Part shown: piece by piece, positions 1 through 11,817 of the stretch | Layout of the letters: each line of letters begins with the position of its first letter | Numbering within the stretch: position 1 is the first letter of the stretch | DNA from: Sindora glabra | Lineage: Eukaryota > Streptophyta > Magnoliopsida > Fabales > Fabaceae | Length of the DNA: 64,000 nt | NCBI GenBank assembly: GCA_020226215.1 | Contig: CM035226.1 | Coordinates: 88,994,895 to 89,058,894 of the forward strand | Direction of reading: 5' to 3' | The notes under the pieces: model-generated | What the model was told of the DNA's origin: nothing | Database searches by the model: none | The model's input: the letters and a program-made list of their open reading frames with translations, nothing else | Program-made: the position numbers and the translations under genes

Positions 1-622
1 AACTACTCTTTAGTATCAAGGTCCATTCTATACTTCTTTTAACTATTTACCAGAAATTTTCCTATTTAACTATCAAATCAATCTTATATTCTCCTTAATT
101 GTTAGTTGAGAATTTCTCATCCAGCTCTTAGGTCAATTTCATATCTTTTACAATTGTTTGCCAAGAATTTACTATTTAATTTCCATATCGAAGCTCTATT
201 TTCTATCACAGTTTCTGATGTCTTTACTCTAGCATAATTCATAATTTCCCATGCCATACATGGCAAAATTTGTAGGTCACATGCACATAAGAGCTCACTC
301 CTACATCATAGTTGTTTATAATATTTCAAATCAAAGTCATAATTTCATTATTGGATAGTATCAACCATAAAACAATATAGGCATTCCTATGCAAATATCA
401 TTGAATTAAATCACAATCCATCAATGGCTAAAAATAATACTATTATGCTTTTGCTGCGCACTCTACTCAAATAATGCTCACTTAATAGCTAATTACTTTT
501 ATTCCATGATACCAAATTTTATACATAATTATATATGAATGAATAGGGAATCTATATCTCTATGAAAAGAATACAACTTATAATATTTAAATCATTATAT
601 ATATACATATAAAAGTTTAATG
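1..622. other. AT-rich flank, no gene recognised
   Basis: I see no coding potential. Positions about 15-230 suggest a very degenerate repeat of roughly 50-60 bp: segments starting near 16, 76, 131 and 182 each carry a TCAA-type start, then CTTNTA and an AATTT-rich tail. This is the DNA into which the neighbouring retrotransposon inserted. Confidence 0.4.
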
Positions 623-627
623 GTGAG
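623..627. repeat. Target-site duplication GTGAG, left copy
   Basis: GTGAG lies directly before the left LTR and is repeated at 11813-11817 directly after the right LTR. Five base pairs is the usual duplication length for LTR retrotransposons, so the two copies fix both ends of the element. Confidence 0.8.
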
Positions 628-2234
628 TGATATGCATGTCATTATGTACCAAAATTAGTTAAAACTAGTTTATTGAAGAAATAATGTAGAAAGTGACATA
701 ACTAAGTCGTACCCTTAGTGATCCCTTGATATTATCTTTTATAATTGATTTTATAACAATATTTACATAATTATTGAATTATTTATTCAATGAAAATAAA
801 GAAAACTAATGCAAACAAAATAAGCATGCAACAAAATAGGATGCTATAATAGAAATAGAAATGTTGTATAAGAGTTATATAGAATGCAAAGTTTGTTTGC
901 ATGAAATTAAAATGATAACGATAAAATAAATAAGCATAAAATTGAAGCAAAATAGTAAGTAATAGAAAGAATTCAATATATGGAAGCAGTCAATGTGAAG
1001 GAATTGATAGCTTTAAATCGGATCAATCATGGATTAATTAAGAATTAACTTCCTTAATTAATTCTTCAATCTTGAATTACCCATAATCCCTACAATAATT
1101 TATCAATCCTACACTAGACAATTGTTTAGGATTTGATCAATTAAAATTAGTCGAATTAAGTGATTGTTATAATCCCTAAGCTAGATCAAAATTGATTTAT
1201 AGTTAGAATTTGGTTAATTTGAGAAATTAAATTAGAAATCTTCAAATTAATCCCTCAACCTTCTATTCCTATGTATAAAATCATGATTAATGAACCAAAA
1301 TTTCATATCAAAGTGTAAAGAATCAGAAATCATAAGGATGAATATTAATTATATCAAATCAACATCCAACACAAGCAACTTCAAGAAATTAACATAAATA
1401 AATAGGAAAAATGGAAATTAATTAAGGAAATTCAACATTATAAATCATAATCTCATAATCCTTGAGAGGACTCAAACTCCTTGAATCAGTTCTAAAAAAT
1501 TAGCCCTCCATCGCTAAAGGACACAAACTAGAGAAAGAAGAAAGAGACCTGTTTCTTGAATGTGTGTAGAAGTCTCTATATCTAATGAGCTCTCCTTATT
1601 TATTTGACCTAATTAATCTAAAACTCTACTAGACCAGACTCCTACGCCTTTCAAGATTACAAAAATAAGGCCTTCTTAATTTTTACAAGCCTAGACCTAA
1701 TTTTAACAAAGTAATTAAATTCAACAATTACATTAGTACATTCCTGTAGGTCTATCTTCCAGCCAATATAAAACCATGAAATCAAGGTAATTTATAAAAC
1801 CTATAAAATTAAATTTTGTAGGCCTATGTCTTAACAAAATTTGGGCACTATTTTCATGTTAATTTAACCCATATAGCTCCATTTGTGGCCCAAAAATCGA
1901 GATGGGTTCAACTAGGATAGAAACATGACTTTAATTTTTTAGCCATATATGACCTCCAAAACACTTAAATTAGGCTTGATTCAAAACATAAAAATTGTAG
2001 ATTTCTTTTTAAGATTTCCTACGATATAAAATTCACCTTAATCCGACATTTGAAGCTCAAGATATGACTAAAAAATGAAAATAGTACAAAATCTAGCATT
2101 TACCGAATAAATTCAAAAACTTGTAAAATTAACTCATAATTATAAAACATGGCCAATTCTATAAAATTAAGCACATGTAATATCTAAGAGACATAAAATA
2201 GGAGAAAATAAAATAGTAAATATTTTTCTTATCA
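628..2234 (-). repeat. 3' LTR of the Athila-type element
   Basis: 1607 bp. On the plus strand it runs from TGATATGCATG to CTTATCA, so it keeps TG..CA ends and a short terminal inversion (TGATA/TATCA). It aligns along its whole length with 10197-11812, for example around ATTAGTTAAAACTNGTTT near 655 and 10220, with many point changes and small indels. By position relative to the minus-strand coding region this is the downstream LTR. Confidence 0.88.
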
Positions 2235-2246
2235 AATTCCTCCACA
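2235..2246 (-). other. Polypurine tract of the retrotransposon
   Basis: Directly inside the 3' LTR, the minus strand reads TGGAGGAATT before the LTR start TGATAAG. A short purine run at this place is where plus-strand DNA synthesis is primed in LTR retrotransposons. It is short and somewhat decayed. Confidence 0.6.
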
Positions 2247-3652
2247 TTTAGCTCTTACAAGTCCTTCGGCAAGACACAACTTTAGTCAAAAACTAAGAAA
2301 TAAAAGACTTTACTTTCCAATAACTTCAAAATCACAAATCTATAAGTAAGAAACCAATAAAAACCAGTAAGAAATATAAAACATCATGAAAAAAATTGAC
2401 AAACTTAAAAATTAACCAATATAGTAACTTCATTCAAAAAGAGTAGATCAAATTGGTAAACTCCTCATAAGATTTACTCTCTAACTTTCAAGTGTTTAGG
2501 GTAGTGTTTCACTTAAGTTCATTCCATGAAATTGCTTTACTATAAGCTTGTTAATTATTTAATCTTCATTACTCAAATCACATGCATAACATAAATCAAA
2601 AGAACCTTATTCATGATTGTAATGTGGTTAAGGTAAGTGTAGGAAAAATAAGGATATCGAAAGTTAGAAACTAAATAAATCAATAGAGCACTTAAATAAA
2701 AAATATATGGGTAAATCATAAATAATTACAACTCAACATAATAAACTCAATTTAAATTCAAATACTCATCAACTTCTTTATTTTTTTCTTTTCCTTTTTC
2801 TTTCTTTTTTTTCTCTTCTTTTCTTTGTCAAATTTTTTTTAATTTCCTTTTTTCCTTATTCTTCTTTTTTTAAACTTTGCTTTTCTTTCTCTTTGATTTT
2901 TTTTACTTTTTTTTTCTTTTTTTTTGTCAACCAACTAATCTCTCACTTTAAAGTTAATGATGATTTTTTTTTCACAACACATAAACTCACACACCCTCAC
3001 ACTTATTTCAAGAGCCCATCTAATAAAATTCAAATATTCTACTAATCCCTATGGTTATGTAAAGACATTTAATTTTTTTTAGAAAAAAATATTCTTAAGG
3101 GTTAATCAACAAAAAAAAGGTAATAAAAGCTCAAAAAGCTAACAAAGATAAAAATTTCAAAGTTAGATATATAACTCCATATTAAACAAATAAAGAATGT
3201 CTTTATCATGTTTATGCATGTATATGCAATATATAATTTCAAAAAGATTCAAAGCAAGTTTTAAAGAATTAAATCATGGAAGAACATCACATAACAAGGA
3301 GAGAAAATAATAATAGCATGAATATTCAACAAAAGGCTTAAAATCTCATAAGGTAGGTTATACTACTAAGTTCAATCTACTAATTCAAAATCCATCACCA
3401 TATCAATCAATTCCAAGAAGCAATCATTCATTCATTCATGTTATGAATCCTAACTAACTTTAATTAAATCCTACTCATAAAAATACAAAATCCCTTTCTA
3501 TGGAAAGTAACTAAAAAGGATTTAAAATGACTCAAAATCAAGTGAAAAAAATAAACTTTTTTTTCTATTTTTCTATTTTTTTAATATATGAAATTGAAAA
3601 GCATAAAAAACATTGAAAGAAGACATAAAATATAAAGTAAATCCTAAAAGTC
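2247..3652 (-). other. 3' noncoding region of the retrotransposon with long purine tract
   Basis: No coding sequence is recognised. Positions about 2766-2945 are almost pure pyrimidine on the plus strand (purine on the element's sense strand), about 530 bp upstream of the proper polypurine tract. The remainder is AT-rich. Long 3' noncoding regions are typical of Athila/Tat elements. Confidence 0.5.
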
Positions 3653-3693
3653 TCCCCCCACACTTAAATTTTACATTGTCCTCAATGTAAAAT
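3653..3693 (-). promoter_or_regulatory. Conserved 3' hairpin and AAGTGTGGGGGG motif
   Basis: On the minus strand an 11-bp perfect inverted repeat (arms 3683-3693 and 3668-3678, 4-base loop AGGA) is followed by TTAAGTGTGGGGGGAGA. From memory, a similar block sits just after integrase in many plant Athila/Tat elements; its function is not known to me. It is better preserved than the surrounding sequence. Confidence 0.6.
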
Positions 3694-3989
3694 ACATCAA
3701 TATCATCAAGAATAATCATCAAGAATAATAAAAGACATGTAAATAAAAAAGAAAGGTAAGAGAAAGCAAATCTAAAGTAACTTGCGTTGCTTTACAAGAA
3801 GCATATTTTTTTAATGTCTTTGGCTATACAAGAAGCTCAAGCTCCTCCATCAAGAATGAATCAGGATCTCCAACTCTATTACTTCCACCACATGCTCTTA
3901 AAAGCCTTTATAAAATGATTTAAGCCTGTGCCAATTGATTAGGAAAACTTTGTTGTTTTCCACACTTTTGATCTCAATTGCACCATAAG

Positions 3990-5130
3990 AAAAAATATTA
4001 GTAACAATAAAAGGTCTATCCTAATAGGAACAAAGTGTATCCAATATTAATTTAAGCATTGAATTAAATAACAAAGTCTTTTAGCTAATCTTAAAATTTT
4101 TTTGTAGAAATGAATTTATCATGGAATGCTTTTATTTTTTCTTTGCAAAGCCTAGAATTCTCATAAGCTTTAAGTTTAAGCTCCTTCAATTCTTGTAATT
4201 GTAATTTTCTTTCCTCTTCATATGCCTTCAAATCCATGTTGCACGTTTTTATAGTCCAAAATGCTCTATGCTCCAACTTTATAGGAAGATAACAAGTTTT
4301 TCCAAAAATAATTTGATATAGAGACATCCCAATAGGAGTTTTGCATATGGTCTTGTGAGTTCAAAGTGCATCATCCAATCTAAGGCTCCAATCTTTTGTA
4401 TTAGTTTTCATAGTTTTCTCCACAATTGACTTCATTTTTCTATTAGAAATTTTAGCTTGCCCATTTTTTTAGGGATGATATGGTGTGGAAACTCTATGAT
4501 AAACCCCATGTTTATTCAATAAAGCCTTAAATGCTTTATTGCAAAAATGAGTCCTTTGATCACTAATCAAAGCACATGAATGCCAAACCTATTGAAGATA
4601 TGAGATTTGAAAAAATTTGCAATAATTTTAGAATCATCTGTTTTAATAACTTTAGCTTCCACCCACTTACAAACATAATAAAAAAATAAGAAGAATGTAA
4701 ACAAAGTCAAAAAATAAGCAAAAAAGCTCATAAAATTAATCCCATATACATAAAAAAAAACTTCATGAAAAAGCATAGGAGATTGAAGCATCTCATGTCT
4801 ACAAGTTAAATTCCCTATCTTTTGATATTATTCATAATTTTTACAAAACATATAAGTATCATGGAATAAAGTAGGCTAATAAAAACTACAATCTAGAACT
4901 TTTCTTATTGTTCTCTTAAGCCTAAAATAACTTTCATGAGTATGATCATGATAAAATGCAAGTATGGAATGAAACTCAATATCATGTACACATCTCTTAA
5001 TTATTTGATCAGCACAAAATCTCCACAAATAAGGATTATTCCACACATAATACTTAGCTTCACTCTTGAACTTATCAATTTGAGCTTTCTTGTCATATCC
5101 AAGTAACTCATTAGCAACTAAATAATTCAC
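3990..5130 (-). pseudogene. Integrase remnant (pol)
   Basis: Three collinear pieces of a Ty3/gypsy integrase are readable. The N-terminal zinc-binding region (4876-5130) contains W-N-N-P-Y-L-W and C-A-D-Q-I-I-K-R-C; its HHCC motif is damaged. The catalytic core (about 4440-4791) contains Y-V-C-K-W-V-E-A and N-R-F-G, continuing into a stretch like H-R-V-S-T-P-Y-H-P. The C-terminal part (4091-4380) contains T-P-I-G-M-S-L-Y-Q-I-I-F-G-K and then a charged helix rich in E, L and K. In the family this enzyme joins element cDNA to host DNA. Stops and frameshifts separate the pieces, so no active enzyme can be made. Confidence 0.88.
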
Positions 5131-5159
5131 TAAATTAGTATACCAGGGATCCTTACTTA

Positions 5160-5660
5160 GAAACTAAAAAAGTTGCTCATTTGGAAAGGTGTTATGGATA
5201 GGAAAAATATCCACATCTCTTGACATTTTACTTAAATGATTAGTAACTAGGTTTTCAGGTCCACTTCTATATCTAATCTTAATGTCAAACTCTTGCAAAA
5301 GTAATATCCATCTAATTAAGGGAGGTTTTGCCTCGGCTTTCTTCAAAAGGAACTTTAAAGTTGTATGATTAGAAAATACAATCACCTTAGAACTAAGCAA
5401 TTATGATCTAAACTTATCTAAAGCAAAAAATAATAGCTAAAAGTTCTTTTTCTGTTATAGTGTAATTTACTTAGGTAGCATCCAAAGTTTTTAAAGCATA
5501 ATAAATCATATAAGGTTATTTTCTCACTTTTTACGCAAAAATAGCTCTAATTGCATAGTTAGATGCATCACATATCAATTCAAATAGTAAATCCTAAGAT
5601 GGCGGCTGGATAATAAGGTTAGTAGTGAGAGCTTGCTTCAACTTATCAAAAGTATCCTTA
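5160..5660 (-). pseudogene. RNase H domain remnant (pol)
   Basis: The minus strand reads a piece around F-E-L-I-C-D-A-S-N-Y (about 5540-5610) and Y-T-I-T-E-K-E-L-L-A (about 5425-5470). It then continues in an open stretch (5164-5400) with L-I-R-W-I-L-L-L-Q-E-F-D, ending in N-H-L-S-K. These are the signature blocks of the Ty3/gypsy RNase H that follows RT and degrades the RNA strand of the hybrid. The Q-E-F-D-I-K-I-R wording is typical of the Athila lineage. In-frame stops occur between the blocks. Confidence 0.85.
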
Positions 5661-5689
5661 TAATGTTTATCAAAGTTGAAATTTACCAT

Positions 5690-6520
5690 TTTAGAGTAGC
5701 TTGGATAATGGAAGGGTAATCTTGCTAAAGTCTTTAATGAATCTTCTATAGAAACCTATATGACTAAGAAAAGAACGTATTTCTCATACACAAGTGGGAT
5801 AAGATAAAGTCGTAGTCACATCAATCTTAACAGGATCTACTTCAATGCCCTTACTACTCATTATATGTCCTAAAACTATGCTATGCTCTACTATGAAATG
5901 ACATTTTTAAAAATTCAGCACAAGGTTTGCCTTAATGCATTTGTCTAACACCCTAAAAAGATTTTCTAAGCATGCATCAAAGGAGGAACCATAAACAAAA
6001 AAGTCATTCATGAAAACTTCAATGTAATCTTCTAAAAATTCAGAAAAAAAGCTTACCATACACCTTTGAAATATATCAGGTACATTGCATAGGCCAAAAA
6101 GCATCCTTCTATAAGCAAAAGTATCAAAAAGGTAGGTGAATGTTATTTTTTATTGATCTTTAAGTGCAATATGAATTTGGAAATAACTAGTGTAGTCATT
6201 AAGGAAGCAATAATGGGATTTTTTAACCAATCTCTCTAATATTTGATTAATGAAAGGTAATGGAAAGTGGTCTTTTCTGGTTAATTAATTCAACTTTTTA
6301 TAATCAATGCAAACTCTCTAACTATTTTGCACTCTAATAAGAAGTAAATCATCATTCTAGTTTTATACTACTGTTAAGCCACTTTTCTTAGGATAACTTG
6401 GACCGAACTTACCTATTTGCTGTCTGAAATTGGATAAATAATTTCAGCCTCTAAAAGTTTAGTAATCTCTTTCTTTACCACATCCAAAATTAAGGGGTTG
6501 AGTTTTCTTTATGGTTATCT
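5690..6520 (-). pseudogene. Reverse transcriptase remnant with altered active site (pol)
   Basis: The best-preserved piece (5907-6104) holds the L-F-G-L-C-N-V-P block, the F-Q-R-C block and Y-I-E-V-F-M-N-D-F. The family's catalytic motif carries two adjacent aspartates after F-M; here the first reads as asparagine, which would abolish polymerisation even without the stops. Upstream blocks (6110-6300) read like the family's I-A-L-K-D-Q and T-F-A-Y-R-R segments, and downstream sequence leads into RNase H. Several frameshifts and stops separate these pieces. Confidence 0.88.
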
Positions 6521-6879
6521 TCTTAGTTTGGCTCCTTCTTCTAACAAAATTCTATGCATATAGGTGGAAGGGTTAATACTAAGAATGTTTGCAAGTGTAC
6601 ACCTTATTACTTGTTTATAAACTATCAAAATTTGCAACAATCTCTTTTTTGGTTCAAGTTAGAAATTCTTTACATAATGACTGGTAGCTTCACATTCTCC
6701 TTTAAATATGTATATTTTAAATATTCTAGAAGAGGTTTAAGATCTAGTGTAGGTGGCTGGATGATAGAAAGTACTAATTTGGTAGAAAAAGCCACTTCAA
6801 CAAGATAAATCTCTTTTTTTATAATAAATTCTGTATCTTCTACAATTTTTACAACAACACTAGTTTTTCTCCTAAAAAT

Positions 6880-7260
6880 GCAGAAATTTCTTTGCATATA
6901 GTGCATTGGTTATCACCATCACAACAAGTGCATTCATGATCATCAAAGCATTCGATAAACTTAAAAAATGTAAGGAAAATTAGCAAGCATATCTTTAAAG
7001 GCATTTTCAGTAAGCTCATCAAGCACATTTATTTGGAATACAAAATGTTCTTTAGCAGGGAATCTCATGGCTTCAAAGATGTTAAATGTCATTATTGTAT
7101 CTCCCATTTCTATAAAAAAAGTGTCAACATCTACATCAAATTTCATTTTTGATACTTTGAGGAATGATCTTCCTAAAATCAAAGGTGCAAGGCCATGTGC
7201 AAAGTCATCTTCCATTAGTAAAATGTAAAAATCCATTAGAAATATCAACTCTTTAACTGA
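6880..7260 (-). pseudogene. Aspartic protease / pre-RT region remnant (pol)
   Basis: An open stretch of 95 residues (6961-7248) reads M-D-F-Y-I-L-L-M-E-D-D, then L-I-L-G-R-S-F-L and F-N-I-F-E-A-M. This is the C-terminal part of the Ty3/gypsy retropepsin and its linker to RT, which in a working element would cut the Gag-Pol polyprotein. The catalytic D-S/T-G region is expected upstream (about 7260-7450) but is not clearly readable. Confidence 0.8.
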
Positions 7261-7849
7261 ACTAACACATCTTCAACTACTCTAACAAGTTATCCAGTAC
7301 TTCTATTAGCTAATTGGATTATAACTCTTGTTTGCTTCAAGAGGGCAAGCTGTAGAAAGGAGAATAGTGATATTGGCATGGCATTTATGGAAGCTTCCAA
7401 ATTAATTAAAGCATGTTCAAATCTATTGTTCCCTATTACATAGAGTATATCAAAAGTTCCTAGATCTTTGCACTTCTATGGTAAATTTGGTTGAAGGATG
7501 GCCGACACATTTTGGCCTAAACTCATTTTTTCCTTGCCATGTAATTTTCTTTTATGTGTGCACAGTTTTTTACGGAACTTGGCATACTTTGGAATCTATT
7601 TAATAACATCTAGCAGTTAAATATTAACTTCCACCTTCCTAAAAGTTTCCAAGATCGTCTTATCTCTATCTATTTCTTCTTTTTTCCTAAATTGTGTAAT
7701 TCTATTGGGAAAGGGAAGTGGTCTTGTGAATTCTGTTGGTTTCTACACTATCTTTGGTTTGTCTAAATTTTAGTTAAATTAGAGATAGTGTTTTGTAGTA
7801 TCTTTAACACCTACTAGTTGTTTAGCCTTATGTTGCTGGGTTGCTAGTT

Positions 7850-9330
7850 TTGTATTATTAGAGCCATGAACTCCTTGCCACTTCTTAGTATGATGACAAA
7901 AATATTACTTTTGGGATTAAGAATTGTTTGAGAAGGTAATTTATCAGAACCTTGTAATTTAAGCTCGTTTATGGTGGAAGTAAGCTAACAAATTTATGTT
8001 TGTAAGTCTTGCATTGTAACTTTTTCCCTTTGTTCGAACTATAGATTATTGGTAGCCAATTGCTTGACTAACTCCTCAAGAGATGGGTGAAAGGATGAAA
8101 AGGAAGCTGCTTATTAGTTTTGAAAATTCTATTGTTGCTAGATTAGCTTGGAAGGCTGTTGCTACTAGAATGGAGATCTATTCTGATATAGTACTGGTTT
8201 GGTTTGTTGGATTGGTACATTGCTATATCTAAAGTTAGGATAGTCCCTTTAACTAAGATTATAAAAATTTGAGTAAGGATCATATTTTAGTTATTGTTAT
8301 GGTTAGTACTGGTCTGGCTATTGGTATTGTGGTTTTCTAAGAAATACTACTACAACATAGGCTTGGTATTGGCCATCATCCTCTTATAAGGTTGGACATG
8401 AATCAGTGGGATGACTTGAGCAAGAACAAATGCTATAGAGTCTAGCAAGTGGAAGGGTTTATAATTGTTGTTGTTGTCGTCTGATTACCAGTTGCCTTAC
8501 TAAGGAAGTTAATTCATCTATCCTATGCTCCATTCTTTGCTTATCTGCATAGGAAGAGAAATTCATTTATGCATATTTTTGGTCGTAGGAAGCATTCTTA
8601 TACCAAATTGTTATGAATTGGCTACCATATTTGCAATCAAATCTCTTGCAGCAATAACAGTTTTGTCCACCAATGTACTCCCACTTGCAGCATCTATCAT
8701 GCTCTTATCCATAAGGAGGAGGCCTTAATAAAAGTATTGAATTAGAAACTACTTACTAATTTAGTGATAGCGGTAACTTGCACACAAATTTTTAAACCTT
8801 TCCTAGTATTTATACAATATTTCTCCATTCATTTGTCTAATGCCACATATCTCCTTTCTTATTACAACAGCTTTGGAGGTAGGGAAAATTTTTTTAAGGA
8901 ATAGTTGTTTCATATCATTCTAGTAAGTGACTGATCTAGGTTATAGATAATAAAGTCCATCTTTAGCAGCATCAGCTAGGGAGAAAGGGAATGCTTTGAG
9001 CTTGATATGATCTTTAGAAATTCCTAAAGCTTTATTTTAGAGCACACCACATGAAACTCTTTCAAGTGCTTGTGTAGATTTTCACCTATAAAACTATGAA
9101 GCCTTAGAAGCAAATGTATTTGATCAAACTTCAATTCAAAATTGGCATCAAGTTTAGGATATTGGATGCTTAATGATTGATAGGTAACATCAGGGGCAGC
9201 TAATTCCTTTTGCCATATTTTCTGAGCTATTTAAAGAGTTAGAATAAAGGGTGGGAAGGCTAGAACTACTTATTTGTTTACTCTTACAAAGAGAATAAAA
9301 ATTCTTATCAATTTCAAAATTAAAATCAAA
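7850..9330 (-). pseudogene. Gag region remnant
   Basis: Between the leader and protease, the minus strand carries a heavily broken frame. About 9030-9150 reads a block resembling the Gag capsid start (H-L-K-E-F plus a following C-S-K-I-K). About 8300-8480 and 8050-8300 are Asn/Gln/Pro-rich, like the poorly conserved Gag C-terminus of Athila elements. No zinc knuckle is visible. The assignment rests on position and two weak sequence blocks. Small plus-strand frames here (for example 8525-8728) are antisense shadows. Confidence 0.6.
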
Positions 9331-9724
9331 ATCAAACAATTCAACAATAGTCTTTCTTGTCATACATTACTACTAAATTGCACTAAAGTAAACTACATCA
9401 GATAAAAACATAGGAACACAAAAATACTAAAATGAAAAAGTACTATGAAAAATTAACCTAAACACATCTAATTAACCTATTCAAATATTTTTTAAAAATT
9501 ATGGAACTATTATGGAAAGTCTTCTAGAACCATACAAAACCCAAAAAAGTAATAAAAAATCTTTTAAAAAAATTAAAATAGTGGTTAAAATAGTGGAATT
9601 TAGCAAAAAAAAAAGGCATCCCATAAGCAAAGTTGTGAGTTTTGATGAGAAAGATTAAATCTAGCTCCTACAAAAATTTTAGCTCAATCGAAACTAGTGA
9701 GACTCAATACGGTTCCTAAAGGAT

Positions 9725-10080
9725 AAGCTAAAAAATGCTTGAAAACTAATTTTCTTAGACAAAAAACCTCTAGTTTAATGTTAAATGATGTATAATATGA
9801 TAAAATATGATCAATTGAAGTAGAGGTATAAAAAAAACCAAAGAATGCAATGGAATTCAAGAAAATGCAAAAAATTATAGTTACTGTAAAAAGTAGAAGT
9901 AAGCTAAAAAATGCTTGAAAATTAATTTTCTTTGGCAAAAAACATCTATTTTAATGTTAGATGATGTATAATATGATAAAATATGGTAAATTGAAGTGAG
10001 GGTATAAAAAAAAGAAAACAAAGAATGTAATGGAATTCAAGAAAATGCAGAAAATTGTAGTTACTGTAAAACATAAGAAA
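9725..10080 (-). repeat. Tandem duplication (176-bp period) in retrotransposon leader
   Basis: The segment starting AAGCTAAAAAATGCTTGAAA at 9725 recurs at 9901. The copies match for about 176 bp with scattered changes, sharing GATGTATAATATGATAAAATATG and GGAATTCAAGAAAATGC. They lie between the primer-binding site and gag, in the untranslated leader. Confidence 0.85.
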
Positions 10081-10167
10081 CACAATTAATGGATGCAATT
10101 ACCTACTAAAATACTTGAATAATTATGTAATACACTATTAGAAATATGTAAGAGAATATGGTTACAA

Positions 10168-10193
10168 GAGGATCCCTAGTAATGGTGCTAAAA
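10168..10193 (-). other. Primer-binding site (tRNA-Asp-like), decayed
   Basis: A few bases inside the 5' LTR the minus strand reads TAGCACCATTACTAGGGATC. The Athila primer site as I remember it is TGGCGCCGTTGCCGGGGATC. All differences are G-to-A or C-to-T, as expected from deamination of methylated cytosines. Confidence 0.75.
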
Positions 10194-10196
10194 TTT

Positions 10197-11812
10197 TGAA
10201 ATGCATGTTGTTATGCACCAAAATTAGTTAAAACTGGTTTGCTGAAGAAATAATGTAGAAAGTGGCACAACCAAGTTATACCCTGAGTGATCCTTTGATA
10301 TCATCTTTTCTAATTAATTTTATACCAATATTTACATAATTATTGAATTATTTATGCAATGAAAATGAAGGAGACTAATGCAAACAGGATGAACATGCAA
10401 CAAAATAGAATGCTGTAATAGAAACAGAAAGTAATATGTTGTATGTCGTATGAGAATTATGCAAAATGCAAAATTATGGGGGGTGGTTTGGTTGCATGAA
10501 ATTAAAATTATAACAATAAAATAAATAAGCATAAAATATAAATAAAATAGGAAGCAATAAAAAGAATTTAATATACGAAGCAGTCAATTTAAGGGAATTG
10601 AAAGCTCTAAATCGGATCAATCATGATCAATTAGGAATTAACTTTTCTAATTGATGCTTCAACCTTGAATTACGTGGAATCCCTACAATAATTTATGAAT
10701 CTTACGCTAGATGATTGTCTAAGATTTGATTAATTAATATTAGTCGAATTATAGGATCGTTATAATCCTTAAACTAGATCAAAATTGATTTATAGTTAAA
10801 TTCGATTGATTTGAAAAATTAAATTAGAAATCTTCAAATTAATCCCTTAACCATCTATCCCTATGTATAAAACCACGATTTATGAACCATAATTTCATAT
10901 CAAAGTAGCAAAGAATTAGAAATCACAAGAATGAATATCAATTATATCAAATCAACATCCAACATAAGTAATTTCAAGAAATCAACATAAGTAAATAGGG
11001 AAAAAGAAAAATTAATTAAGGAGAGTCAATATTACAAATCATAATCTCATAATCTTTGATAGGAGAGCCTTAAACTCCTTGAATCAACTTTGAAAATTAG
11101 CCCTTCATGGCTAGAGGACATAAGTTAAAGGAAAAATAAGGAGAGTTGTCTCCTTAGAGTGTGTAGAAGTCTCTATATCTAATAAGGTCTCCCTATTTAT
11201 TTGACTTAATTAATCTAAAACCCTATCAAATCGAATTCCTATGTCTTTTAAGATTACAAAGATGAAGCCTTCCTAATTTTTACAAGCCCAGACCTAATTT
11301 GAACAAAGTAATTAAATCTAATAGTTACATCAGTGAATTCAAGTAGGTCAGTTTTCTAGTATAAGACCATTAAATTAAGATAATTTGTAAAACCCATAAA
11401 TAGAAAAGTTGTAGGTCTTTGGGCACTAGTTTCATGTTAATCTAACCTTTGTAACTCTAGTTATGGCCTAAAAATTGAGGTGAGTTCAGTTAGGATAGAA
11501 ACATAACTTCAGCTTCTCAGCCACATATGACCTCTAAAATGCTTGAAATAGGCTTGGCTTAAAACATAAAAGTTGTATATTTCTCTTTAAGCTTTCCAAC
11601 AATATAAAATTTGCCTTAATTTGAAACCTAGAGTTTAAGATATGACTAAAAAATAAAAATAGTATTAAAATCCAACATTTATCTAATAGATTCAGAAACT
11701 TATAAAATCAACTCATAATTATAAAACAAGGCTAATTTTGTGAAATTAAGCACATGTAACACTTAAGAGACTTAAAATAGGAGAAAATAAAATAGTAAAT
11801 ATTTTTTTATCT
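10197..11812 (-). repeat. 5' LTR of the Athila-type element
   Basis: 1616 bp, homologous along its length to 628-2234. Plus-strand ends are TGAAATGCATG and TTATCT; the last base has changed from the A of the other copy. In a live element this LTR would hold the promoter. Confidence 0.88.
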
Positions 11813-11817
11813 GTGAG
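11813..11817. repeat. Target-site duplication GTGAG, right copy
   Basis: Perfect match to 623-627, directly abutting the right LTR end. Confidence 0.8.

Larger units (their letters stand above)
628..11812 (-). mobile_element. Athila-type Ty3/gypsy LTR retrotransposon, degenerate
   Basis: An 11.2-kb element on the minus strand, bounded by two related LTRs and a GTGAG target duplication. In minus-strand order it holds the 5' LTR (10197-11812), a primer-binding site, a leader with a tandem duplication, gag, protease, reverse transcriptase, RNase H, integrase, a long 3' noncoding region, a polypurine tract and the 3' LTR (628-2234). All reading frames are interrupted by stops and shifts. The integrase and RNase H wording and the tRNA-Asp-like primer site point to the Athila lineage; the related Tat lineage is the main alternative. 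Visible divergence and indels between the LTRs show an old, inactive insertion. No env-like frame was recognised. Confidence 0.9.

Noticed and set aside
6554..6808. 84-codon plus-strand frame
   Set aside because: Antisense to the retrotransposon pol remnant; no independent support.
8525..8728. 67-codon plus-strand frame with hydrophobic stretch
   Set aside because: Antisense to the decayed gag region; apparent membrane segments follow from base composition.
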